The translations under genes and the position numbers were made by a program. Below are positions 8,097 to 16,008 of a stretch of DNA of 64,000 nucleotides, in pieces (position 1 is the stretch's first letter; the number at the start of each line of letters is the position of its first letter). The stretch is from Streptococcus constellatus subsp. constellatus. Its GTDB lineage: Bacteria; Bacillota; Bacilli; Lactobacillales; Streptococcaceae. The DNA lies in the NCBI RefSeq assembly GCF_023167545.1, contig NZ_AP014647.1:744001-808000 (forward strand). The letters are read 5' to 3'. The notes beneath the pieces were generated by a model. That model ran no database searches. It saw nothing but the letters and a program-made list of their open reading frames with translations, and was not told the DNA's origin.

Positions 8097-8321
8097 GTGG
8101 AAAATGTTGATATCATGTTAAAAAAGATTGAACTAATTATCGAATTACTGCGTGCTAAGAAAATCTCAGCTTACAGAATGTGTAAAGAAACGAATTACTT
8201 AGTTTCTCAAACTAGCTTATTTTATCTTAGAGATGGTAAAGTAAAGGTACAGAGTATTAAATTTACAACAGCGCAGGCCTTATTAGAATGGTTTGATGCA
8301 AATTATGATAGATATAAATAA
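8097..8321 (+). CDS. Small putative HTH protein
   Basis: A 74-aa protein read from GTG 8097, 8 nt after GGAGAGG; TTG 8091 and ATG 8115 are alternatives. The middle (AYRMCKETNYLVSQTSLFYL) looks like a Cro/phage-type helix-turn-helix, and the C-terminus is helical (FTTAQALLEWFDANYD). Such small proteins are common in integrative elements. It is the last recognisable piece of the debris field between rplL and rimM. Target and function unknown. Confidence 0.5.
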   Translation: MENVDIMLKKIELIIELLRAKKISAYRMCKETNYLVSQTSLFYLRDGKVKVQSIKFTTAQALLEWFDANYDRYK

Positions 8322-8389
8322 TATAATAATAGTTCAAACTAGTATTTAAATCGTGGTTCAAAAATTGATAAACAGTAATTATAGAAAAA

Positions 8390-8520
8390 CAATTACTTAC
8401 AGGTTGGTTAAGCTTGAAAGCCAAGTTTTAAAGTCTGATGTTAATTGTTGAGGCGATAAAAAGTGAGGGACAATTATCGCTCTCCATCCCCTATTAAGAT
8501 TTGTCTTAGTAGGGGTTTTT
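8390..8520 (+). ncRNA. Possible small RNA ending in a strong terminator
   Basis: The 265 bp before rimM hold no gene but end in a strong terminator: CCCCTATTAAGA (8488-8499) against TCTTAGTAGGGG (8504-8515), then T5. Just upstream GCGATAA pairs with TTATCGC, leaving CTCTCCAT between the stems, a sequence complementary to a Shine-Dalgarno/start region, as in streptococcal regulatory RNAs. I find no convincing promoter or CiaR repeat, so it could also be a rimM leader. Confidence 0.35.
8488..8520 (+). terminator. Terminator before rimM
   Basis: A 12-bp stem (11 pairs) 8488-8499/8504-8515 with a 4-nt loop, followed by T5GTTTT. Confidence 0.85.
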
Positions 8521-8586
8521 GTTTTCTTGAGAATTCCCTTTATTCATGATAAAATAAAAAAGATAATGCTAGTACTTGGAGAGAAA

Positions 8587-9105
8587 ATGAACTATTATAA
8601 TGTTGGAAAGATTGTGAATACGCAAGGTTTGCAAGGTGAAATGCGTGTACTATCGGTGACGGATTTTGCAGAGGAACGTTTTAAAAAGGGAAGTATGTTG
8701 GCCCTTTTCGATAAGAAAGATAATTTTGTCATGAATGTGGAAATTTCCAGTCATCGTAAGATGAAAAATTTTGATATTATCAAATTCAAAGGAATGTACC
8801 ATATCAATGACATTGAAAAATATCGTGATTTTACTTTGAAAGTGGCTGAAGAAGATTTATCGGATTTAGATGAAGGCGAATTTTACTATCATGAAATTAT
8901 TGGCTTGAATGTTTATGAACAGGATATTTTGATTGGAACAATTAAAGAAATTTTGCAGCCCGGTGCTAATGATGTCTGGGTGGTAAAGCGCAAAGGCAAG
9001 CGTGATTTACTGTTGCCTTATATTCCGCCTGTTGTATTGAATATTGATCTTGAAAATAGTCGAGTAGATGTGGAAATTCCGGAAGGACTGGACGATGAAG
9101 ATTGA
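8587..9105 (+). CDS. rimM: Ribosome maturation factor RimM
   Basis: RimM binds S19 and assists 30S head assembly. The 172-aa product starts at [10 protein letters not shown] with GGAG five bases upstream; the open frame from 8527 is leader. It has the RimM barrel ([15 protein letters not shown]) and the PRC-like C-terminal barrel ([21 protein letters not shown]). It overlaps trmD by 11 bp, the usual pair. The more common rpsP-KH neighbours are absent here. Confidence 0.95.
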   Translation: MNYYNVGKIVNTQGLQGEMRVLSVTDFAEERFKKGSMLALFDKKDNFVMNVEISSHRKMKNFDIIKFKGMYHINDIEKYRDFTLKVAEEDLSDLDEGEFYYHEIIGLNVYEQDILIGTIKEILQPGANDVWVVKRKGKRDLLLPYIPPVVLNIDLENSRVDVEIPEGLDDED

Positions 9106-9829
9106 TATTTTGACCCTATTTCCGGAGATGTTTGCCCCTTTAGAGCATTCAATAGTTGGCAAGGCGCGCGAAAAAGGATTACTAGAGATTCACTATCATA
9201 ATTTTCGAGAAAATGCAGAGAAATCGAGACACGTTGATGACGAGCCTTATGGGGGCGGTCAAGGAATGCTGCTCAGAGCGCAACCAATTTTTGATGCTTA
9301 TGATGCGATTGAAAAAAAGCAGCCACGAGTCGTTTTGTTGGATCCTGCTGGTCGAACATTTAATCAAGCCTATGCGGAAGAACTTTCTCAAGAAGAAGAA
9401 TTAATCTTTATCTGCGGGCATTATGAAGGTTATGATGAGCGGATTAAAAGTTTGGTGACAGACGAGGTTTCTCTTGGAGATTATGTTTTGACCGGTGGAG
9501 AGTTGGCTGCTATGACGATGATCGATGCAACGGTACGACTGATTCCTGAAGTTCTTGGTAAGGAAGTTAGTCATACTGATGACAGTTTTTCATCAGGTCT
9601 TTTAGAATATCCTCAATATACGCGCCCTTATGAGTTTCGTGGAATGGTTGTGCCAGATATTTTGATGAGCGGTCATCATGAGAATATTCGAAAATGGCGT
9701 CTGTATGAGAGTTTGAAAAAGACTTATGAACGTCGTCCAGATTTATTAGAAAAATATGAATTAACAGCCGAAGAAGAAGGAATGCTAGAAGAGATTCATA
9801 GAGAAAAGAGCAATGATATAAAAGATTAA
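9095..9829 (+). CDS. trmD: tRNA (guanine-N1)-methyltransferase
   Basis: Methylates G37 of tRNAs reading CNN/GG codons using SAM, which prevents frameshifting. The 244-aa protein starts [13 protein letters not shown] and has the SPOUT knot sequence ([13 protein letters not shown], then [13 protein letters not shown]). ATG 9095 lies inside the end of rimM, implying coupling. An IS30-family element begins 35 bp beyond its stop, probably within its terminator region. Confidence 0.97.
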   Translation: MKIDILTLFPEMFAPLEHSIVGKAREKGLLEIHYHNFRENAEKSRHVDDEPYGGGQGMLLRAQPIFDAYDAIEKKQPRVVLLDPAGRTFNQAYAEELSQEEELIFICGHYEGYDERIKSLVTDEVSLGDYVLTGGELAAMTMIDATVRLIPEVLGKEVSHTDDSFSSGLLEYPQYTRPYEFRGMVVPDILMSGHHENIRKWRLYESLKKTYERRPDLLEKYELTAEEEGMLEEIHREKSNDIKD

Positions 9830-9863
9830 AAGTTTTCTAATTTAGAGGGCTTTTTCTTATTGT

Positions 9864-10920
9864 GATAAATTGCAAGAATAAGTGCAACATTTACTCTAAC
9901 TCATCCACTAGAGCTTCATAAGCCGTTCTGTAAGCTAAACATTTTCGTGGTCGGTGATTGATATCATATAAGGCCTTGTTCAAAGCCTCATCAGAGATAG
10001 CAGCTAAATCTGTTTTCTTTGGGAAATATTCTCTTAGTAAGCCATTTGCGTTTTCATTACTTCCTCTCTGCCAAGATGAATAGGCGTCCGCAAAGAAAAA
10101 GGAAATTCCTAAATTCTCTACTAGAGGATAGCAGGCGAACTCTTTTCCCCTGTCTGAAGTGAAGGTTTTAAGAGTCTCTTTTGGAAATAGCCTACAAAGT
10201 TGTTCGATGGCTGAAAACATGGCTTTGGCTGTTCTATCTGGTATCTTGAAAGCTAAGTAAAAACGAGTTTTTCGCTCTAGAAAAGTCGCTAAACACCCCT
10301 TGCTTTTGCCTCTGGAAGACACTACAGTATCAAGCTCCCAGTGGCCAAAAGTTTCACGATTCCGAACCTCTTTAGGACGTTTGGCAATCGGCGTGCCAAT
10401 CCTAAATGTCCCACGTGTTTCTTTGGGTTGTCGAGTTCTTCCTTTACGACGGAGGACGCTTAAATCCAGATCAATCAAACCAGCATAGAGCCAGTTATAG
10501 ATGGTTTTAAAAGCTACCATTGGCTTTTGTTCAAGCTGATAGCGCCCACAAATCTGTTCAGGCGACCAGGAGGATTTTAAACCGTTCTCAATTTCCTTTT
10601 TCAACTTTGGTGTTAAACAAGACTTCCGACCTTTTTGCTTAGCCCTGTGGTCGTACTGTTCCTGTGCTAAGACTGCGGAATAACCATTTTGACATCGTCT
10701 TAACTCTCTTGAAATGGTAGACTTATGGACGCCAAGTTTACTTGCAATTTGGCAAGGTTTTAAACCTAATTCCAAGTAGGTTTCTATCTTTATTCGGTCG
10801 GTTATGGTAAGATGGGAGTAGCTCATAGTTTTTCCTCGGGTTCTGTTTGTGTGGTTACTTACAGTTTACACCAATGAAACGCTATGAGTTTTTTGGTTGA
10901 ACTATATTTTACAATTTATC
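9864..10920 (-). mobile_element. IS30-family insertion sequence
   Basis: A 1057-bp element with one transposase gene. Its ends are imperfect inverted repeats: GATAAATTG with more distant matches at 9864-9889, and the complement CAATTTATC at 10912-10920; about 19 of 26 positions agree by eye. TTGT lies on both sides (9860-9863 and 10921-10924), a possible target duplication. It sits between trmD and the AdcR-controlled promoter. Confidence 0.8.
9891..10826 (-). CDS. IS30-family transposase
   Basis: A 311-aa DDE transposase that cuts and joins the ends of its own element. The N-terminal helix-turn-helix reads LGVHKSTISRELRR. The integrase core carries the triad in HWELDTVV (Asp), TSDRGKEF (Asp) and NENANGLLR (Glu). 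Full length with no disruption, so it may be active. It is transcribed leftward, toward trmD. Confidence 0.93.
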   Translation of the reverse strand: MSYSHLTITDRIKIETYLELGLKPCQIASKLGVHKSTISRELRRCQNGYSAVLAQEQYDHRAKQKGRKSCLTPKLKKEIENGLKSSWSPEQICGRYQLEQKPMVAFKTIYNWLYAGLIDLDLSVLRRKGRTRQPKETRGTFRIGTPIAKRPKEVRNRETFGHWELDTVVSSRGKSKGCLATFLERKTRFYLAFKIPDRTAKAMFSAIEQLCRLFPKETLKTFTSDRGKEFACYPLVENLGISFFFADAYSSWQRGSNENANGLLREYFPKKTDLAAISDEALNKALYDINHRPRKCLAYRTAYEALVDELE

Positions 10921-10946
10921 TTGTTAAAAAAATAGATAAAAAATTC

Positions 10947-11000
10947 TTGACAGTTAATTTCTATCGTGGTATCATATTAACCGGTTAATAAACTGGTTAA
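10947..11000 (+). promoter_or_regulatory. adcAII promoter with two AdcR boxes
   Basis: TTGACA (10947-10952), 17 nt, TATCAT (10970-10975). A perfect AdcR palindrome TTAACCGGTTAA (10977-10988) covers the start point, and a second near-match TAAACTGGTTAA (10989-11000) follows directly. AdcR with zinc should repress. The -35 begins 27 bp from the IS end. Confidence 0.88.
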
Positions 11001-11010
11001 GGAGTGGTTT

Positions 11011-11934
11011 ATGAAATTAAAGAAATATTTATTTTCTATTTTTGTGGTAGGATTGACTTTGTTGTTGACGGCGTGTGGAACAAGTACAAAAAAACAGAGT
11101 AAAGGTCTGAAAATTGTAACAAGTTTTTATCCGATTTATGCTATGGTCAAAGAAGTATCAGGCGATTTAAATGATGTTCGGATGATTCAATCAAGTAGCG
11201 GTATTCATTCCTTTGAACCATCAGCCAACGATGTAGCAGCTATCTATGATGCAGATGTCTTTGTTTATCATTCTCATACGTTAGAATCTTGGGCTGGAAG
11301 TTTAGATCCGAGTTTGAAAAAATCTAAAGTGAAGGTACTTGAAGCTTCAGAAGGGATGAAGCTGGAGCGTGTGCCGGGATTAGAAGATGTAGCTGCTGGT
11401 GAAGGAGTGGATGAAAAGACTCTTTACGATCCACACACGTGGTTAGACCCAGAAAAAGTGGCAGAAGAAGCACAGATTATCGCTGATAAACTTTCGAAGA
11501 TTGATAGTAAAAATAAAGAAACCTATCAAAAAAACGCGAAAGAGCTGGCAGGTAAGGCAAAAGAATTGACTAAAAAATATCAACCGATTTTCAAAGCTGC
11601 AAGGCAAAAAACATTTGTGACTCAGCATACTGCCTTTTCTTATTTGGCGAAGCGATTTGGATTGAAGCAGTTGGGGATTGCCGGGATTTCTCCAGAGCAG
11701 GAACCAAGTCCGCGCCAATTGACGGAAATTGAAGAATTTGTCAAAACTTATAAAGTTAAAACCATTTTTGTGGAAAGTAATGCTTCATCAAAAGTTGCGA
11801 AAACTTTGGTCAAATCTACAGGCGTTAAACTAAAACAATTAAACCCTTTGGAAGCTGATCCGCAAAATAATAATACTTATCTTGAAAATCTAGAAGCCAA
11901 TCTAGCGACATTGGCAAAAGAATTGAAAAAATGA
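11011..11934 (+). CDS. adcAII: Zinc-binding lipoprotein AdcAII/Lmb
   Basis: A cluster A-I solute-binding lipoprotein that captures zinc for the AdcBC ABC transporter; homologues also bind laminin. The 307-aa protein has a signal with lipobox LLTAC (Cys22). Candidate ligands are His66 (GIHSFEPS), His142 (DPHTWLDP), a later His in TQHTAFSY, and an acidic residue near VESNASS. Unlike AdcA it has no histidine-rich loop and no ZinT domain. It shares one AdcR-controlled transcript with the pht gene 8 bp downstream. Confidence 0.93.
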   Translation: MKLKKYLFSIFVVGLTLLLTACGTSTKKQSKGLKIVTSFYPIYAMVKEVSGDLNDVRMIQSSSGIHSFEPSANDVAAIYDADVFVYHSHTLESWAGSLDPSLKKSKVKVLEASEGMKLERVPGLEDVAAGEGVDEKTLYDPHTWLDPEKVAEEAQIIADKLSKIDSKNKETYQKNAKELAGKAKELTKKYQPIFKAARQKTFVTQHTAFSYLAKRFGLKQLGIAGISPEQEPSPRQLTEIEEFVKTYKVKTIFVESNASSKVAKTLVKSTGVKLKQLNPLEADPQNNNTYLENLEANLATLAKELKK

Positions 11935-11942
11935 GGAGAATC

Positions 11943-14552
11943 ATGAAGAAAAAATATCTTATCGGTTCTGTTGCAGTTGTTGTCCTAAGTTTGTGTAGCT
12001 ATGAGCTGGGGCGTCATCAGACAGTATCTAGCAAGGAAAATAACCGTGTTGCTTATGTAAATGGAAAATCTAAAGCAAACAAGGGCAAGCAAGCAGAGAA
12101 TTTGTCGCCTGATGAAGTGAGCGCGAAAGAAGGGATCAATGCGGAACAGATTGTTGTCAAAATTACAGACCAAGGTTACGTAACTTCTCACGGTGATCAT
12201 TATCATTATTATAATGGGAAAGTCCCTTATGATGCGATTATCAGTGAAGAGCTGATTATGCGGGATCCAAACTATACCTTGCAGCAGTCTGATATTATCA
12301 ACGAAGTGAAAGATGGCTACATTATCAAGGTAAATGGGAAATATTACCTTTACTTGAAAGATCCAAATCATACCAGTAATGTTCGTACAAAAGAAGAAAT
12401 TGCTCGCCAAAGGGCAGAATATAGCGGCAAAGGTCATAAGGGAGCGAAAGGTGGTGCTGTAACAACAGCTGTCAAAGAAGCTCGTGCACAAGGTCGTTAT
12501 ACGACGGATGACGGCTATGTTTTCAATCCGACAGATGTGATAGAAGATACTGGAGATGGCTTCATCGTACCGCATGGTAATCATTTCCATTATATTCCAA
12601 AGAAAGATTTGTCTCCTAGTGAGTTAGCTGCTGCTCAGAGCTATTGGGACAACAAACACAAATCTGGCGGTACGCCATCAACTCCGAGTCCAAGTCCAAC
12701 GCCATCAAGACCATCAAATGGCGGAACTACACTACCTTCTATCCATTACCAACCATCAACGCCGGGAACACAGACTCATCAGGGCAATAATCATCATGCG
12801 CAGCCATCACAACCAAGTCATCAGAATACTCCATCTGCTCATCAAGAAATCATCAATCTGTTAAAACAACTGTACTTGATGCCGTTAAACCAACGTCATG
12901 TGGAATCTGATGGTTTGATATTTGACCCGGCACAGATTACTAAAAAATCTTCTAGTGGGGTGGCAGTGCCACATGGTAATCATTATCATTTCATTTACTA
13001 TAGTCAAATGTCGCCACTAGAAGAAAAAATTTCGCGGATGATTGTTCCTGGTACGGACTATTCAGAAGCGAAAAAGCTAGCTGGTCAAAGTAATCAACAG
13101 ACAAACCCAAGTAAACCGAACCAAGATACGGGCAAGGACCAAACACAGCCAAACAAACCTAATGATGGCAAGCAAACTGAGCCAAGCAAAGAGCCTGAAA
13201 AGCCAAAAGAAGAACCATCTGAGACAGAAGTGACGGATGAACAGATTCAAACCTTTATCAATAAGGCTGAAAGTTTGATGAGTAAGGTGACAAATGCTAG
13301 TCAAAAGGCAAACTTTGAAGAGCAACTCGCTGGTATCAAATCTGGCTTCACTCTTGGAACAGAAGAAAAAGCAACAGTGCTTCAAAAAGTGAAAGATTTG
13401 TTGTCTGAAATCGTCAAGGCGGTTGATCCGAAAACACAAGCGGGACTGACAAAGAAAAATGCTGAAATCGTTGCTGCTTTCAAGAAAGTCTTAACACCAA
13501 TTCGTCAAACGCTTGAAAGCAAAGGGGATAAAGCACAACTGGCAATGGTTGAAAACCTCATGCAACAGGCTGCCAATCCGAATGTGGATAAGCTTGCCTT
13601 ATTGGATAAGGTTTTGAAATTGTCAAGTGAGGTACAGCACCCTGACCGCGCAGGCAAAGCAAATTCGCAAATTGTTTATACGGCTGATGAAGTAGCATTA
13701 GCTAAAGCTGCAGGTCGTTATGCAACATCAGACGGCTATATCTTTGATCCACATGATTTGACGGAAGACCAAGGCGATGGCTATACAGCTCCGCACATGA
13801 ATCACAGTCATTATATTCCTAAGAGCGATTTGTCCAAGTCAGAAAGACAGGCGGCAGAAGCTTATATGAAGAATAAAAAGCCTCAAAAATCTGAAGATAA
13901 CCAAACGAATCCAAATAAGGAAACAGCTTTGTCTATTTACAATCGTGTAACCCCAGCTAAAAAGGTGCCGGTTGAAGCGATGCCTTATAACACAGCCTAT
14001 GTTGTAGACATGAAAAACGGTCAGCTCATTATTCCGCATCATGACCATTATCATAATATCTCTCTTTCTTGGTTTGATCAGGGACTTTACAAAGCACCTG
14101 ACGGCTACAGTATGGAAGATTTCCTTGCGACCGTGAAATATTACGTCACTCATCCAGAAGACCGTCCGCATTCTGACAATGGTTTTGGTAATTCTAGTCA
14201 GCATGGTAAGAAAAATCAATCAGATAACGGAAAGAACTATGCACCAAATGAAGAGCCAAAAGAGAACGAAGGCAAGTCTGCAAATAAAGAATCGGATGCT
14301 CAAAAGGAAAAATCTGAGGAAACAGAAGAGCGGCCAACTGTTGATCCTGAAGAAGCGGCAGAAGAAGCAAGAGCAAAAAGCTACGGTTTATCAGTACAAG
14401 AATTTAAAAAGAAACTGATTAAAATTGCTTTCAAATATAATGTTAGCTTAGAAAATCTCAGCTATCAACCAGCCAATAAAACAGTTAGCTTTACAGATGC
14501 TTCAGGTACAACAAAAGTTGTCAATATCCTCACAGCTGAAGTGGTTTCTTAA
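11943..14552 (+). CDS. Pneumococcal histidine triad (Pht) family surface protein
   Basis: An 869-aa surface protein that binds zinc and hands it to AdcAII; pneumococcal Pht proteins also affect complement and adhesion. The start at 11943 has GAGGAG upstream. The N-terminus (VVVLSLCSYELG) matches the unusual Pht signal with its lipobox-like Cys. Five HxxHxH triads are visible: about residues 83 (HGDHYH), 211 (HGNHFH), 343 (HGNHYH), 618 (HMNHSH) and 699 (HHDHYH). Pro/Ser- and Pro/Lys-rich linkers lie near 240-310 and 380-430. Which Pht paralogue (A, B, D, E) it matches best is unclear. Confidence 0.92.
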   Translation: MKKKYLIGSVAVVVLSLCSYELGRHQTVSSKENNRVAYVNGKSKANKGKQAENLSPDEVSAKEGINAEQIVVKITDQGYVTSHGDHYHYYNGKVPYDAIISEELIMRDPNYTLQQSDIINEVKDGYIIKVNGKYYLYLKDPNHTSNVRTKEEIARQRAEYSGKGHKGAKGGAVTTAVKEARAQGRYTTDDGYVFNPTDVIEDTGDGFIVPHGNHFHYIPKKDLSPSELAAAQSYWDNKHKSGGTPSTPSPSPTPSRPSNGGTTLPSIHYQPSTPGTQTHQGNNHHAQPSQPSHQNTPSAHQEIINLLKQLYLMPLNQRHVESDGLIFDPAQITKKSSSGVAVPHGNHYHFIYYSQMSPLEEKISRMIVPGTDYSEAKKLAGQSNQQTNPSKPNQDTGKDQTQPNKPNDGKQTEPSKEPEKPKEEPSETEVTDEQIQTFINKAESLMSKVTNASQKANFEEQLAGIKSGFTLGTEEKATVLQKVKDLLSEIVKAVDPKTQAGLTKKNAEIVAAFKKVLTPIRQTLESKGDKAQLAMVENLMQQAANPNVDKLALLDKVLKLSSEVQHPDRAGKANSQIVYTADEVALAKAAGRYATSDGYIFDPHDLTEDQGDGYTAPHMNHSHYIPKSDLSKSERQAAEAYMKNKKPQKSEDNQTNPNKETALSIYNRVTPAKKVPVEAMPYNTAYVVDMKNGQLIIPHHDHYHNISLSWFDQGLYKAPDGYSMEDFLATVKYYVTHPEDRPHSDNGFGNSSQHGKKNQSDNGKNYAPNEEPKENEGKSANKESDAQKEKSEETEERPTVDPEEAAEEARAKSYGLSVQEFKKKLIKIAFKYNVSLENLSYQPANKTVSFTDASGTTKVVNILTAEVVS

Positions 14553-14564
14553 TATGCACCCCTC

Positions 14565-14597
14565 AAGAGTTGAAAACTTGTTTTTCAGCTCTTTTGC
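14565..14597 (+). terminator. adcAII-pht terminator
   Basis: AAGAGTTGAAAA (14565-14576) pairs with TTTTCAGCTCTT (14582-14593), one wobble, then TTTG. Confidence 0.8.
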
Positions 14598-14655
14598 TTA
14601 TTCTATGTTTATAGAGGGAGATTTTATCGTGTCCGTTGGGCAGCTAGGATAAATT

Positions 14656-14723
14656 AAAAGCGATTCATTCCGTCCGAGGGTCAGCTTGTTTCAACTAAAA
14701 GTGATTCGCTCCATCCGAGGGTC
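14656..14723 (+). repeat. Two direct copies of a 27-bp sequence
   Basis: Copies at 14656-14682 and 14697-14723 read AAAAGYGATTCRYTCC then RTCCGAGGGTC, 41 bp apart start to start. They differ at only a few bases. Non-coding, between the pht terminator and the next promoter; function unknown. Confidence 0.75.
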
Positions 14724-14758
14724 GGACGATCTTCTATAAATTGACAAATCTATCATTT

Positions 14759-14787
14759 TTGAGGAATTACTTTACTGGTGGTATAAT
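14759..14787 (+). promoter_or_regulatory. Promoter of SAP-like gene
   Basis: TTGAGG (14759-14764), 17 nt, TATAAT (14782-14787). It lies inside the longer open frame and therefore supports the start at 14822. Confidence 0.75.
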
Positions 14788-14821
14788 AGGTCATAGAGAA
14801 AGAAAAAAAGGGATACATGCA

Positions 14822-15445
14822 ATGAAAGATAGACCAGATTTTACAACGATGAAAACCTATCAAGAGTTTTCACACTATTATTGGTATCGTACAGAATTAG
14901 CAGATATTTGTAAACAATTGGGATTGGAGTATTCAGGTATCAAAACAGAGCTAGAAGAGGAAATCAAACAGTATTTTGCAGGGAATGTTGTTCAGAAGAA
15001 AGTTCCTTTAAAAACCAAGAAAAAGCAAGGTATAGAGCTTACTTTAGACACGCCCTTGTTATCCTGTGGTTTTGCCTTTAATACCCGCTTTCGGGAGTTT
15101 TTCGCCCAGCAGACAGGTGTTAGTTCATTCAAGTTTACAGCGGACATGGCGGCAGCTTGGCGGAAGGTCAAAGCAGAAAAGGATGTCGAGTTTACACTGC
15201 GAGATATGTTAGCAATTTATCAAGGTCAATCAACTTACGCTAAGTATGACAATACCAGCTGTCAATGGAATCAATTTGTCAAAGATTTCTGTGCTGATAA
15301 AAATAATGCTGCTTTCCAACAAAAACTTAAAGTTGCAGCTATTCTTTGGCAGAAAGTGAAACATTCAACTGCTTCTAAAGTCTATCACCAGCAGCTAGTA
15401 AAGAACTATTGGGATGATATTTTTATGTATCTGAAAGGGAAATAG
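14822..15445 (+). CDS. SAP-like domain protein (DUF6434-type), unknown function
   Basis: A 207-aa soluble protein. Residues about 10-45 ([20 protein letters not shown] then [16 protein letters not shown]) form a SAP-like helix-extension-helix, a possible nucleic-acid-binding motif. The remainder, with [15 protein letters not shown] and [11 protein letters not shown], looks like a domain often fused to it. ATG 14822 is chosen because the promoter TATAAT ends 34 bp upstream; the longer frame from 14741 would start before transcription. Monocistronic, with a terminator near 15470-15496. Confidence 0.7.
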   Translation: MKDRPDFTTMKTYQEFSHYYWYRTELADICKQLGLEYSGIKTELEEEIKQYFAGNVVQKKVPLKTKKKQGIELTLDTPLLSCGFAFNTRFREFFAQQTGVSSFKFTADMAAAWRKVKAEKDVEFTLRDMLAIYQGQSTYAKYDNTSCQWNQFVKDFCADKNNAAFQQKLKVAAILWQKVKHSTASKVYHQQLVKNYWDDIFMYLKGK

Positions 15446-15469
15446 GAGGTAGTACTTGTCCATTTGCGA

Positions 15470-15496
15470 AAAAACAGTCACGAGGCTGTTTTTTTG
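15470..15496 (+). terminator. Terminator overlapping the next promoter
   Basis: AAAACAG pairs with CTGTTTT around TCACGAGG, then T5. The following TGGTATAAT is the -10 of the next gene. Confidence 0.7.
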
Positions 15497-15510
15497 GTAT
15501 AATAGAGAGT

Positions 15511-16008
15511 ATGAATCAATCAGAAAAAATTTCAAATTATCAATTACTTTTAGCACAGCTTGAAGCATTACTTGAGGGTGAAAGCAATGCTTTAGCTAAT
15601 CTGTCAAACAGCTCTGCTTTGCTAAATCAAACCTTGCCACATTCCGTTTTTACCGGCTTTTATCTTTATGACGGAAATGAGTTGGTTTTAGGACCTTTTC
15701 AAGGTGGTGTATCCTGTGTGCACATTGCGCTAGGAAAAGGAGTCTGCGGAGAAGCTGCCGCCAAACGGCAGACGGTGATCGTTGAAGATGTTACTCAGTA
15801 TGGTAACTACATTTCTTGTGATAGCAGGGCACGTAGTGAGATTGTGGTGCCTATGGTAAAGGATGGTCGCTTAGTAGGAGTTTTAGATTTGGATTCTCAT
15901 CTGCTGGGGGACTATGATGAGATTGATCGGGAATATTTAGAAAATTTTGTAGCCGTCTTGCTAGAGAAAACAAATTGGAATTTTGAGATGTTTGGAGACA
16001 AAGCCTAA
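15511..16008 (+). CDS. GAF-domain free methionine-(R)-sulfoxide reductase
   Basis: A 165-aa single GAF domain of the fRMsr type, reducing free L-methionine-(R)-sulfoxide with thioredoxin in the cytosol. The family cysteines are in place: [17 protein letters not shown] and [11 protein letters not shown], with [20 protein letters not shown] after. An extended -10 TGGTATAAT (to 15503) lies only 7 nt before the ATG and there is no Shine-Dalgarno, so the mRNA is probably leaderless. It overlaps the dnaX start by one base (TAATG). Confidence 0.9.
   Translation: MNQSEKISNYQLLLAQLEALLEGESNALANLSNSSALLNQTLPHSVFTGFYLYDGNELVLGPFQGGVSCVHIALGKGVCGEAAAKRQTVIVEDVTQYGNYISCDSRARSEIVVPMVKDGRLVGVLDLDSHLLGDYDEIDREYLENFVAVLLEKTNWNFEMFGDKA

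Noticed and set aside
8340..8440. CiaR repeat / csRNA promoter before 8390
   Set aside because: TTTAAA-N6-TTCAAA is too far from the CiaR consensus and no TATAAT follows at the right distance.
11985..12590. 201-aa minus-strand ORF over the pht gene
   Set aside because: Complement of histidine-rich codons; Ile/Met-rich composition and no start signals.
12652..12850. Low-complexity repeats in pht considered as a DNA repeat
   Set aside because: Explained by the Pro/Ser/His-rich coding linker between histidine triads.
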